Source of the DNA: Bradyrhizobium canariense | GTDB lineage: Bacteria > Pseudomonadota > Alphaproteobacteria > Rhizobiales > Xanthobacteraceae | Length of the DNA: 52,977 nucleotides | Reading direction: 5' to 3' | NCBI RefSeq assembly: GCF_019402665.1 | Contig: NZ_VSST01000080.1 | Span: 1 to 52,977 of the forward strand | Shown here: piece after piece, positions 14,289 through 21,737 of the stretch | Layout of the letters: each line of letters starts with the position of its first letter | Position numbering within the stretch: the stretch's first letter is position 1 | The notes under the pieces: generated by a model | Databases searched by the model: none | The model's input: only the letters and a program-made list of their open reading frames with translations | What the model was told of the DNA's origin: nothing | Made by a program: the position numbers and the translations under genes

Positions 14289-14921
14289 ATGTCGGACGTA
14301 GTTGCATCGCGTCGTGCGGCGCTTGTCGCTGCCGCAGCAGGATTTTTCCTGCTGGCGCCGTCGCATGCCCAGGCACAATGGTGGAAGCGCGCGCCTGTCG
14401 ACTTCGAGGCCTGCGCCGACGCCGCCGAGAAAGCGACGACCAAATCCGAGAAGACGGCTGCGCTTGCAGACTGCAACGCCAAATTCGCCGGCCGGCGCAA
14501 GGCAGGCGGCGGCTATTCCTATTACGACTTCCTCCAGGACCGCACCTTCGACATCGCCGGCCCCAATCCGACACCGGAGGAGCAGAAGAAGATCGACGAA
14601 GCCTACACCGCCTATCTCGCAAATCAGCGCCGCAGCAATGAAGCCGCGCAGGCCACCGCGCGCCAGCAGCGCGAGCAGCAGGAACAACAGGTGCAGCAGC
14701 TCCAGCGGGTCGCGTTGCGAACCGAGGTCGAGCGCGTGCCGGTGCCGGTCGAGCGGCCCAAGGTCCAGCAGGCCGCCATCGGCGACGCGCGACCGCGGCC
14801 GAAAGGCGCCCCGTGCACCAAGGGCTCGTTCTCCTGCGAATGGCCGCGGCTGTCGGATGGATTGAACGACATCAAAAAGCTGTTCAGCCCGACGCCGAGC
14901 AAGCCCGCGAAGAAGGGCTGA
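14289..14921 (+). CDS. Periplasmic protein of unknown function with Gln-rich coiled coil
   Basis: The 210-residue protein has a signal peptide (about 1-30, ALVAAAAGFFLLAPSHAQAQ). The mature protein starts WWKRAPVDFEACADAAEKA and has Cys residues at the start and end (CADAAE, ALADCNAKF, PCTKGSFSCEWP). A Gln/Arg/Glu coiled-coil-like region (about 115-145, RQQREQQEQQVQQLQ) lies in the middle. I know no function. The Cys spacing suggests a folded N-terminal domain plus a C-terminal hairpin. A 30-bp-arm palindromic repeat follows ten bases after the stop. Confidence 0.75.
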   Translation: MSDVVASRRAALVAAAAGFFLLAPSHAQAQWWKRAPVDFEACADAAEKATTKSEKTAALADCNAKFAGRRKAGGGYSYYDFLQDRTFDIAGPNPTPEEQKKIDEAYTAYLANQRRSNEAAQATARQQREQQEQQVQQLQRVALRTEVERVPVPVERPKVQQAAIGDARPRPKGAPCTKGSFSCEWPRLSDGLNDIKKLFSPTPSKPAKKG

Positions 14922-14930
14922 GTCACCGCC

Positions 14931-15008
14931 GTCATTGCGAGCGCAGCGAAGCAATCCAGAGTCTTTCCGCGTGGGGATTCTGGATTGCTTCGCTGCGCTC
15001 GCAATGAC
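14931..15008. repeat. Long inverted repeat, family A copy 1
   Basis: Two perfect 30-bp arms (starting GTCATTGCGAGCGCAGCG) flank an 18-nt loop between two convergent genes. Further copies lie at 25625-25693 (degenerate) and 27077-27154, and the first 13 bases of another are at the window's end. The transcript would form a very stable hairpin on either strand and could serve as a bidirectional terminator or REP-like element. Confidence 0.9.
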
Positions 15009-15036
15009 GGGTGTGATGGAGACCGCGCTTACATCC

Positions 15037-15252
15037 TCAGTTCAGAGGCTTCTTCTTGCTGCGCTTCGGTTGAGCTACCGGGGAATTCGCAGGCGCCGTT
15101 GTCGTCGGAGAACTGCTCAACTGCGACCTGCTCTCCTGCAATCGCCTGTCATAGCCGGGAGAGTTCATGACCGTCGGCGGCCGGGCCTCCGCGACCAAGG
15201 ACGCGGCGCAGAGCACGGCCAGCGCGAATCCGATCATCAGATGACGCTTCAT
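15037..15252 (-). CDS. Small secreted basic protein
   Basis: ATG 15252 has GGAGGAG six bases upstream and yields 71 residues. The signal peptide (MKRHLMIGFALAVLCAASLVAEA) is followed by a short mature part, RPPTVMNSPGYDRRLQESRSQ, then a Ser/Thr/Pro linker and a basic end (PKRSKKKPLN). There is no enzyme motif; it is probably a small periplasmic or surface protein. It is 36 bases downstream of the ketopantoate-reductase-like gene and probably cotranscribed. Confidence 0.65.
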   Translation of the reverse strand: MKRHLMIGFALAVLCAASLVAEARPPTVMNSPGYDRRLQESRSQLSSSPTTTAPANSPVAQPKRSKKKPLN

Positions 15253-15288
15253 CGTTGCTCCTCCGGTCGCGCAGCCTGCACTCATGCG

Positions 15289-16290
15289 TTACCCGCGAAT
15301 CTGCTGCGGCGTCAGGCGTGGCGGGCCCTTGCCCGCGGCCTCAGCCTGTTTGATCAGCGCAATAATGCGGCGCGACAGCGGCACGTCGATGTTGTTTTGT
15401 TCGGCGAGCGCGATGATCGCACCCTGGAGATAGTCGATCTCGGTCTTACGGCCCTGCTTCAAATCCTGCCACATCGAGGAACGCGCCTCGGGATCGATCT
15501 TCATGGTCCGTCCCAGGATGAGGTTGAAAATCGGATCGGGCAGTCTCAGCAAGGTGGGCGTCCAGGACGACGGGATTGGCGTCGCCGAGACCGGCGTGAT
15601 GCCGGCGGCCCTCATCGCAGCCAGCCCCTCCGCCATCTGATCGGCGAACAGCCGTCGCCAGTCGCGGTTCGCCAATTGCGCGGCGAGCGGCATGTCGGAC
15701 AAGGCGCTGAGCGCGTTGTTCAAATTGATGATCAGCTTGCCCCATTGCACGCCGATGATGTCACGGCTCGCGCGCATGGTGAGCCCCGGCACCGACAGCG
15801 CTGCGGCCGTGTTCGTATCATCTTGACCAACATGAATGTCGCCGGAGGTCGAGCGGTGGAAGCGGCCCTCGCCCATCGCGACCACGTTGAAAGGCACCAT
15901 GCCGGCGAGCACGCGGCGGTCGCCGAGGCGCTCGCGCAGCACCGCGACATTGCCGACGCCGTTTTGCAGCGAGACGATGACGGCCTCCTGCGGCGCATGC
16001 TGCGCGATCTGGTCCGCGATACCGGCTGTGTCGGCGCTCTTCACCGTGACCAGCACGATGCCGGCGCTGTGGAAGATCGCGGGATCTTCCGACAGCGCGA
16101 GTTGGCCCGCGCCGATCTTCTTCTCGGAGCCGTCGAAATCGGTCAGAAGCAGGCCGAACCGCTCGATCTCGGCCTTCACCCGCGGCCGCACCAGGAACGC
16201 GACGCGGCGGCCGGCAGCCGCCAGGGTGCCGCCGACGAAACATCCGATGGCGCCTGCGCCGGCCACCACGATCGGTCGATCCGTAACCAC
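15289..16290 (-). CDS. 2-dehydropantoate 2-reductase family protein (ApbA/PanE)
   Basis: The 333-residue protein (GTG start) has the NADP-binding opening IVVAGAGAIGCFVGGTLAAAG (GxGxxG), VLVTVKSADT, then SLQNGVGN and the family's catalytic-Lys helix WGKLIINLNNALSAL. A C-terminal helical domain contains DYLQGAIIALAE. Ketopantoate reductase makes pantoate for CoA synthesis, but many paralogues act on other 2-oxo acids. Extra length at the C-terminus (family about 300) and isolation from pan genes leave the pathway open. Confidence 0.9.
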   Translation of the reverse strand: MVTDRPIVVAGAGAIGCFVGGTLAAAGRRVAFLVRPRVKAEIERFGLLLTDFDGSEKKIGAGQLALSEDPAIFHSAGIVLVTVKSADTAGIADQIAQHAPQEAVIVSLQNGVGNVAVLRERLGDRRVLAGMVPFNVVAMGEGRFHRSTSGDIHVGQDDTNTAAALSVPGLTMRASRDIIGVQWGKLIINLNNALSALSDMPLAAQLANRDWRRLFADQMAEGLAAMRAAGITPVSATPIPSSWTPTLLRLPDPIFNLILGRTMKIDPEARSSMWQDLKQGRKTEIDYLQGAIIALAEQNNIDVPLSRRIIALIKQAEAAGKGPPRLTPQQIRG

Positions 16291-16448
16291 CTTGGCTTGT
16301 CTCCTTAACGGTCTGCCCTCGATAGCAGAGGCGCTGCCTGCTGCCCATTCCCGCAGTTGCGGCGCAATCGCCTTGTAACCGTCATGACGGCCTCATATGT
16401 TTTCGATCGGGGCTTGTTACCAGCAAGAAAGCGCCAAGGGAGAACGCC

Positions 16449-17030
16449 ATGGGTTTGCTCGACGTCCTCAACGGCATGCAGAACGGCCCGCGCGGCCCAA
16501 GCACGCCGAGTTCACAATCCTCATCCAGCGGCGGCATGTCGCCCATGACCATGGCGCTCCTTGGCCTGCTCGCCTGGAAGGCATTCAAGCATTTGAGCGG
16601 CAACCAAACCGGCAGCGCGCCGCAGCCGTCCCCGGCACCGACGCCGACGCATCTCCCCCCGTCGGTGAATGCAGGCGCTGGCGGCGGCCTCGGTGATCTG
16701 TTGAAGGGTGGCCTTGGCGGCCTGCTCGCGGGCGGCGCGGCCGGAAGCGTGCTCAGCGGCGGTCTCGGCGATCTCCTCAACCAGCTCCAGCAGAGCGGTC
16801 ATGGCGACGCCGCCAATACCTGGGTCGGCAAGGGCGAGAACAAGGCGATCGCACCAGGCGATCTCGCCACTGCGCTCGGCGCCGACCAGATCGAGAGCCT
16901 GTCGGCCCAGAGCGGCTTGTCGCGTGACGAGCTGCTCTCCGGCCTCAGCCAATATCTGCCGCAGGTGGTCGATCATCTGACGCCGGACGGACGGCTGCCG
17001 ACCGAGCAAGAGATCGCGGGCAGAGTCTGA
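16449..17030 (+). CDS. YidB-like DUF937 protein
   Basis: The 193-residue protein starts MGLLDVLNGM and has a Ser/Gly/Pro linker, then a Gly-rich repetitive segment (GGGLGDLLKGGLGGLLAGGAAGSVLSGGLGDLLNQL). The conserved YidB-like end follows: ANTWVGKGENKAI, LATALGADQIESLSAQSGLSRDELLSGLSQYLPQVVD and LTPDGRLPT. This tail is the DUF937/YidB signature. The molecular function is unknown. It precedes the GlsB-like gene by 31 bases, and the two may form a stress-related unit. Confidence 0.88.
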   Translation: MGLLDVLNGMQNGPRGPSTPSSQSSSSGGMSPMTMALLGLLAWKAFKHLSGNQTGSAPQPSPAPTPTHLPPSVNAGAGGGLGDLLKGGLGGLLAGGAAGSVLSGGLGDLLNQLQQSGHGDAANTWVGKGENKAIAPGDLATALGADQIESLSAQSGLSRDELLSGLSQYLPQVVDHLTPDGRLPTEQEIAGRV

Positions 17031-17061
17031 TTTAGTTTAGTCAAACGAGGGGAGCACGGAC

Positions 17062-17334
17062 ATGAGCATGGGTGGCTTGTTGTGGATCATCGTCGTCGGC
17101 TTCGTCGCCGGCCTCATCGCGCGTTGGCTGGCGCCGGGACCGAACAATCCGAGCGGCTTCATCCTCACCACCATCCTCGGCATCGCCGGCGCATTTCTCG
17201 CGACGTTCATCGGCCAAGCCATCGGGCACTACAGTCCCGACCAGGGCGCGGGATTCATCATGGCCACCATCGGCGCCGTGGTGGTGCTGTTCATCTGGCA
17301 CCGGCTGGTGGCGAGCGGCGTGATCAAGGGGTAG
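17062..17334 (+). CDS. GlsB/YeaQ/YmgE family small membrane protein
   Basis: The 90-residue protein consists of three hydrophobic segments: LLWIIVVGFVAGLIARWL, then FILTTILGIAGAFLATFIG, then GAGFIMATIGAVVVLFIW. The family pattern G..AG..AR...PG.N P.GF..T...GI.GA is clear. These are transglycosylase-associated/stress-response inner-membrane proteins of unknown mechanism. The start could be ATG 17062 or the in-frame ATG two codons on; GAGG(GGAG) is well placed for the first. Confidence 0.93.
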   Translation: MSMGGLLWIIVVGFVAGLIARWLAPGPNNPSGFILTTILGIAGAFLATFIGQAIGHYSPDQGAGFIMATIGAVVVLFIWHRLVASGVIKG

Positions 17335-17375
17335 ACCACAGTCGCTTTGCGGTGTGGTCGATCAACAAGTTCGGT

Positions 17376-17517
17376 GTCGTCCCGGCGAAGGCCGGGACCC
17401 ATAGCCACCGAATTTGGTTTGGCGAAGATTGGGAATTGCCGACTTCGCGCAACAACCACGGCCTGTGGTTATGGGTCCCGGCCCCCCGTGCGCAATTGCG
17501 CACTAGGCCGGGACGAC
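17376..17517. repeat. Palindromic repeat, family C (GTCGTCCCGGCGAAGG)
   Basis: A long interrupted inverted repeat. The left end is GTCGTCCCGGCGAAGGCCGGGACCCATA; the right end is TATGGGTCCCGG...CCGGGACGAC. A truncated copy is at 21707-21722 and a short hairpin relative at 50240-50266. It lies between convergent genes. Confidence 0.8.
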
Positions 17518-17547
17518 GCCCGTATTTGCCGCGCTAGCCGCGCGCCC

Positions 17548-18333
17548 TCACGTCACCAAATGCATCCCCGCATCCATGCGCACGACCTCGCCGGTCATGT
17601 TGCTGGAGGCCGGCATCGCCAGGAAGCAGACGAGCTGGGCGATGTCTTCCGCCGATGATGCGACCTTCAGCGGCACCTTGGCCACGACGCTGTCGCGCAC
17701 CTGCTTGGCGCCCGCCTCGCCACGGCCCTTGGTGAACCAGGGCGTATCGATATAGCCGGGACATACCGTGTTGACGCGGATCAGCGGCGCCAGCGCGCGC
17801 GACAGCGACAGCGTCATGGTGTTGAGCGCGCCTTTGCTCGCGGCATAGGCGATCGACGATCCGACGCCGCTGATGCCGGCGACCGAGGAGATGTTGACCA
17901 CGGCGGACGGCCGCCCAGAGGCCTTGGCGCCGGCCTCGAGCAGGCTGCGCGCCGCGCGCACCATCTGGAACGGGCCGATGGTGTTGACGCCGTACAGGCG
18001 CTGGAAATCCTCCGCAGACAATCCGTCGAGATCGGCATGGGCGACATGCTTGGTGGTGCCGGCATTGTTGACGAGCACGTCGAGCCGGCCCCAGCCGCCA
18101 GCTGCCGCAACGATCTTGCGGCAATCGTCGTCCTTTGAGACGTCGCCCTGCGCGACCAGAACTTCCGGTGAGCCCGCCTTGCGGCAAAGCTCCGCGGTCG
18201 CCTCGGCTTCCCTCTCGCTCGAGGAATAGTTGATGACGAGCCGCGCCCCGCTCCGTGCGAGAATTTCCGCGGTCGCAGCACCCAGGCCGGAGGCGGACCC
18301 CGTCACGATTGCGCACAAACTGTCCTTTGCCAT
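17548..18333 (-). CDS. SDR-family oxidoreductase (FabG-like)
   Basis: The 261-residue classical short-chain dehydrogenase has TGSASGLGAATAEIL (TGxxxGxG, residues about 11-18), DVLVNNAGTTKH (NNAG), SAVVNISSVAG (catalytic Ser), YAASKGAL (YxxxK) and NTVCPGYIDT. It would interconvert an alcohol/ketone or a 3-hydroxyacyl/3-ketoacyl thioester with NAD(P)H. It is divergent from the acyl-CoA dehydrogenase operon and shares its promoter region, where an inverted repeat and palindrome (18373-18424) look like an operator. A role in the same beta-oxidation-type route is likely. Confidence 0.93.
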   Translation of the reverse strand: MAKDSLCAIVTGSASGLGAATAEILARSGARLVINYSSSEREAEATAELCRKAGSPEVLVAQGDVSKDDDCRKIVAAAGGWGRLDVLVNNAGTTKHVAHADLDGLSAEDFQRLYGVNTIGPFQMVRAARSLLEAGAKASGRPSAVVNISSVAGISGVGSSIAYAASKGALNTMTLSLSRALAPLIRVNTVCPGYIDTPWFTKGRGEAGAKQVRDSVVAKVPLKVASSAEDIAQLVCFLAMPASSNMTGEVVRMDAGMHLVT

Positions 18334-18372
18334 CCGGATTTCCTTCCCCTTGATTGAATATCGACGTTCTGT

Positions 18373-18424
18373 TTAGCGAGTTTGCCGCGCCCTGCAAATC
18401 GAGCAAACTCCGCTAAGCGGAATT
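18373..18424. promoter_or_regulatory. Candidate operator between divergent acyl-CoA catabolic genes
   Basis: TTAGCGAGTTTGC (18373-18385) is repeated inverted at 18403-18416 as GCAAACTCCGCTAA (one-base indel). The right arm overlaps a second palindrome, TCCGCT-A-AGCGGA (18409-18421), with flanks extending it to 19 nt. The position, about 40 bases from the SDR start, suits a TetR/GntR-type repressor. A related TTCCGC-AAA-GCGGAA occurs at 27034-27048, upstream of the amino-acid-type binding protein. Confidence 0.5.
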
Positions 18425-18583
18425 AGCCTTCTATAGTCCCTTGCGCCCATGCCCGCGCCGCAGGTTGATCTGCGATCAACGCTTGTCAGGGCCATGGCTT
18501 TTTCGGATCATCGGGCGCAAGAAGAACCTGCGCGTCCGCCCCTACTGGGCCGGATGCGCCAATGGCAAGACACGGGGAACGCT

Positions 18584-19648
18584 GTGGCGGAGAGTGACAA
18601 TATCGTCGTCGAGACCGCGGAGAAAATCTTCGCCGATCTCGCCGATCCGCAGACCGTCAACAACGACAAGAAGGATTCGTGGCAGGCGCCGCTGTGGCAG
18701 GCGCTGAGCGAAGCCGGCCTGCCGTTGGCCTGGGTGCCGGACGATCTCGGCGGCTCCGGCACGAGTCTTGCCGACGGTTTTGCGCTGCTGAACGCCGCCG
18801 GCCGTTTCGCAGTCGCGGTTCCCCTGGCCGAAACCATGCTGGCCGGCTGGCTGCTGGCGCAGGCGAAGATCGCATCCCCCGAGGGGGAGATGACGGTGCT
18901 GCCGGCGTCGCCGAAGGATCGCATCACCCGCGATGCCGACGGCGCGCTCTCCGGCCGTGCCCGCGGCGTGCCGTTCGCAAAGGCGGCAAAGCACTTCGCA
19001 GTGCTGGCCCACGGCAAGGACGGCGCCTCGATCGCGCTGGTCGACGCGAGCAAGGGTCGGATCGAGACCGGACTCAATGTCGGCTACGACCACAGCGACA
19101 CCGTCACACTCGACAAGGTGCAGCCCGTCGCCATCAAGCCCGCACCGAAGGGCTTTGACCAGACCACAATGATGCTGATGGGCGGCGTCGCTCGCAGCCT
19201 TCAGATCGCGGGCGCGCTAGAATCGATGCTCGACATCTCCGTGCGCTATTCCAATGAGCGCGTCGCCTTCGAGAAGAAGATCTCCAAATTCCAGGCGGTG
19301 CAGCACAATCTCGCCCGCCTCGCCGGCGAGTCGGCTGCCGCTCTTGCCGCGGCGACCTCGGCCGCCGATGCCATCGCGAACGCAAGATCGTTCGACGACG
19401 CGGTCTACCTCGAAGCCGCCTCGGCAAAGATCCGCTGCGCGGAAGCCGCGGAAAAGGGCGGCGCCATTGCGCATCAGGTCCATGGCGCGATCGGCTTCAC
19501 CCTGGAGCACATCCTGCACCGCTATTCGCTGCGGGCATTGGCCTGGCGCGACGATTTCGGTTCGGAAAGCCACTGGGCCGTCGAGCTCGGCAAGCTCATT
19601 GCCAACCGCGGCGCCGACGAATTATGGCCGCTCGTGGCTTCGCGCTGA
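18584..19648 (+). CDS. Acyl-CoA dehydrogenase family protein
   Basis: I place the start at GTG 18584 (GGGGAA upstream; 354 residues, beginning AESDNIVVETAEKIFADL). The frame is open further upstream but the extra N-terminus is unlike the family. The helical N-domain includes GLPLAWVPDDLGGSG, a weakly conserved middle beta-domain follows, and the C-terminal helices include SNERVAFEKKISKFQAVQHNLA and AHQVHGAIGFTLEHILHRYSLRALAWRDDFG. It is an FAD-dependent desaturase-type subunit, shorter than usual in the middle domain. It lies 17 bases from a second acyl-CoA dehydrogenase gene; such pairs often form heteromeric enzymes (for example for steroid side chains), which is inference here. Confidence 0.88.
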   Translation: MAESDNIVVETAEKIFADLADPQTVNNDKKDSWQAPLWQALSEAGLPLAWVPDDLGGSGTSLADGFALLNAAGRFAVAVPLAETMLAGWLLAQAKIASPEGEMTVLPASPKDRITRDADGALSGRARGVPFAKAAKHFAVLAHGKDGASIALVDASKGRIETGLNVGYDHSDTVTLDKVQPVAIKPAPKGFDQTTMMLMGGVARSLQIAGALESMLDISVRYSNERVAFEKKISKFQAVQHNLARLAGESAAALAAATSAADAIANARSFDDAVYLEAASAKIRCAEAAEKGGAIAHQVHGAIGFTLEHILHRYSLRALAWRDDFGSESHWAVELGKLIANRGADELWPLVASR

Positions 19649-19665
19649 TCAGGGACGAGACAACA

Positions 19666-20826
19666 ATGACCGCTGCCCTCCGTTTCGATCCGATCCGCCT
19701 GCCCGAGAAATGCGAGCAATTGCGCAAGGAAGTGCGCGCCTTCCTCGCCGAGGAAATCGCGGCCGGCACCTTCGATCCGCACAAGCCCAACCGCGAAGAC
19801 ACCGACGCGCCGGAATTCTCCCGGCGGGTTGGTGCCAAGGGCTGGCTCGGCATGACCTGGCCGAAGAAATATGGCGGCCAGGAGCGCTCGTTCCTCGAAC
19901 GTTACGTGGTGACCGAGGAGATGCGCGTCGCCAACGCGCCGACGCGGCGCTTCTTCGTCGCCGATCGCCAGAGCGGGCCGGTGCTGATCAAATACGCGCC
20001 TGAGCACATCAAGATGGACATCCTGCCGCGCATTTGCCGCGGCGAGATCTGCTTCGCGATCGGCATGAGCGAACCGAACTCCGGCTCGGACCTGTTCGCC
20101 GCGAAGACCCGCGCGACCAAGACTGACGGCGGCTATCTCATCAACGGGACCAAGATCTGGACTTCGTCGGCGCACATCGCCGACTACATGATCGCGATCT
20201 TCCGGACGTCGCAGCCGACCAAGGAGAACCGCCGTCACGGCCTGACCCAGTTCCTGGTCAAGATGAAGCAGCCGGGCATCCGGGTGAACCCGATCGGCCA
20301 GATCACCGGCCAGTACGAGTTCAACGAGGTCGTGTTCACCGATTTCTTCGTACCCGACGATCACGTGCTCGGCGAAGTCGACGGCGCCTGGAAGCAGGCG
20401 ACGAGCGAGCTCGCTTATGAGCGTTCGGGCCCCGAGCGTTTCCTGGAGACCTATTACGTGCTGACCGAGCTGGTTCGCGCGGTCGGCCCCAATCCTGATA
20501 CCCGCAGTGCCGAAGGCATCGGCCGGCTGGTGGCGCAGCTCCACACCATGCGGCGCATGTCGGTCTCGGTCGCGGGCATGCTGCAGGCCGGCAAGGAGCC
20601 GGTCGTCGAAGCCTCCATCGTCAAGGACATCGGCACGGTGTGGGAGCAGCAGCTGCCGCACCGCGTGCGCGATCTCGCCGCCTTCGTCGAGGAGACCGCG
20701 ACCAACCGCGAGACGCTGGAGCGGCAGCTCGACTTCGCCATCAAGACCGCGCCGAAACTCACCATCCAGGGCGGCACTACCGAGGTGCTGCGCGGCATCA
20801 TCGCCCGCGGGCTTGGTTTGCGCTAA
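19666..20826 (+). CDS. Acyl-CoA dehydrogenase
   Basis: ATG 19666 gives 386 residues, the full family length. Motifs: GWLGMTWPKKYGG, the FAD/substrate loop ICFAIGMSEPNSGSDL, GYLINGTKIWTSSAHIADYM, and C-terminal APKLTIQGGTTEVLRGIIARGLGL (the conserved QxxGGxxxxRG-like FAD-binding end). It oxidises an acyl-CoA to the 2-enoyl-CoA. It is cotranscribed with the preceding ACAD and the following enoyl-CoA hydratase (15-base gap), giving two successive beta-oxidation steps. The acyl substrate is unknown. Confidence 0.94.
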   Translation: MTAALRFDPIRLPEKCEQLRKEVRAFLAEEIAAGTFDPHKPNREDTDAPEFSRRVGAKGWLGMTWPKKYGGQERSFLERYVVTEEMRVANAPTRRFFVADRQSGPVLIKYAPEHIKMDILPRICRGEICFAIGMSEPNSGSDLFAAKTRATKTDGGYLINGTKIWTSSAHIADYMIAIFRTSQPTKENRRHGLTQFLVKMKQPGIRVNPIGQITGQYEFNEVVFTDFFVPDDHVLGEVDGAWKQATSELAYERSGPERFLETYYVLTELVRAVGPNPDTRSAEGIGRLVAQLHTMRRMSVSVAGMLQAGKEPVVEASIVKDIGTVWEQQLPHRVRDLAAFVEETATNRETLERQLDFAIKTAPKLTIQGGTTEVLRGIIARGLGLR

Positions 20827-20841
20827 CTCTTCGAGGACATC

Positions 20842-21660
20842 ATGAGCACCTATAAAGATATCGGCGTCGAAAAAGTTGGTCACGTCGGCACCATCGAGAT
20901 ACGCCGCCCGCCGCTCAACTTCTTCGACATTTCGCTGATCAACCAGATCGCGGACGCGCTCGACGAGTTCGATCGCGACATCGAGATTCGCGCCTCGGTG
21001 CTGTCGGCGCAGGGCAAGGCATTTTGCGCCGGCGCCAATTTCCAGGACCCGGCACGGCAGGCCCAAGAGGCGCGCGAAGCCGATAAGACGGCCAAGGGCG
21101 ATCCGGCCGACAGCCTCGGAGCGATCAATCACCTCTACATCCAGGCCGTGCGCATCTTCCGCGCCAAGAAGCCGATCGTCGCGGCCGTGCAGGGCGCCGC
21201 CATCGGCGGCGGATTGGGCCTCGCCGTCTCCGCGGACTTCCGGGTCACCTGCCCCGAAGCGCGCTTCTCCGCGAACTTTACAAAACTCGGCTTCCATCCC
21301 GGCTTCGGCCTGACCGTGACGCTGCCCGAGCTGATCGGCAAGAACAACGCCGAGCTGATGTTCTACACCAGCCGCCGCGTCACCGGCGAAGAGGCCTTCA
21401 AATGGGGCCTCGCCAACGAACTGGTGCCGCAGGACCAGGTCAAGGCGGCCGCACTGAAGCTCGCCGGCGAAATCGCCGAATGCTCCCCGCTCGGCCTCGT
21501 CTCCACCCGCGCCACCATGCGCGCTGGCCTCGCCGATCGCGTGATGGCGGCGACCAATCACGAGCTCGAGGAGCAGACGCGGCTGCGCGCGACGGAAGAC
21601 TTCAAGGAAGGCGTGAAGGCCACGGAAGAGCGGCGGGCGGCGAATTTCAGGGGGCGGTGA
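20842..21660 (+). CDS. Enoyl-CoA hydratase/isomerase family protein
   Basis: The 272-residue crotonase-fold protein has the oxyanion-hole motifs SAQGKAFCAGANF and VQGAAIGGGLGLAVSADFRV, and the Glu-bearing ARFSANFTKLGFHPGFGLTVTLPELIG. The C-terminal helix contains RLRATEDFKEGVKATEERR, standard for trimer contacts. It hydrates the enoyl-CoA made by the two upstream dehydrogenases. It is the last gene of the plus-strand operon; a truncated family-C repeat follows. Confidence 0.93.
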   Translation: MSTYKDIGVEKVGHVGTIEIRRPPLNFFDISLINQIADALDEFDRDIEIRASVLSAQGKAFCAGANFQDPARQAQEAREADKTAKGDPADSLGAINHLYIQAVRIFRAKKPIVAAVQGAAIGGGLGLAVSADFRVTCPEARFSANFTKLGFHPGFGLTVTLPELIGKNNAELMFYTSRRVTGEEAFKWGLANELVPQDQVKAAALKLAGEIAECSPLGLVSTRATMRAGLADRVMAATNHELEEQTRLRATEDFKEGVKATEERRAANFRGR

Positions 21661-21706
21661 TTCCGACTTTTGGCCGGATCACTTTGGCGCGGCCACAACT
21701 TCCCAT

Positions 21707-21722
21707 GTCGTCCCGGCGAAGG
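21707..21722. repeat. Truncated copy of repeat family C
   Basis: GTCGTCCCGGCGAAGG matches the left end of the repeat at 17376 and then breaks off into unrelated sequence just before the stop of the NDP-forming synthetase gene. Confidence 0.55.
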
Positions 21723-21737
21723 CGTTAATTGTGACTG

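Noticed and set aside
19522..21561. 679-codon open frame on the minus strand
   Set aside because: It lies antisense to the two acyl-CoA dehydrogenase/hydratase genes, which have clear domain motifs; the His/Asp/Arg-rich composition is typical of a GC-third-position shadow.
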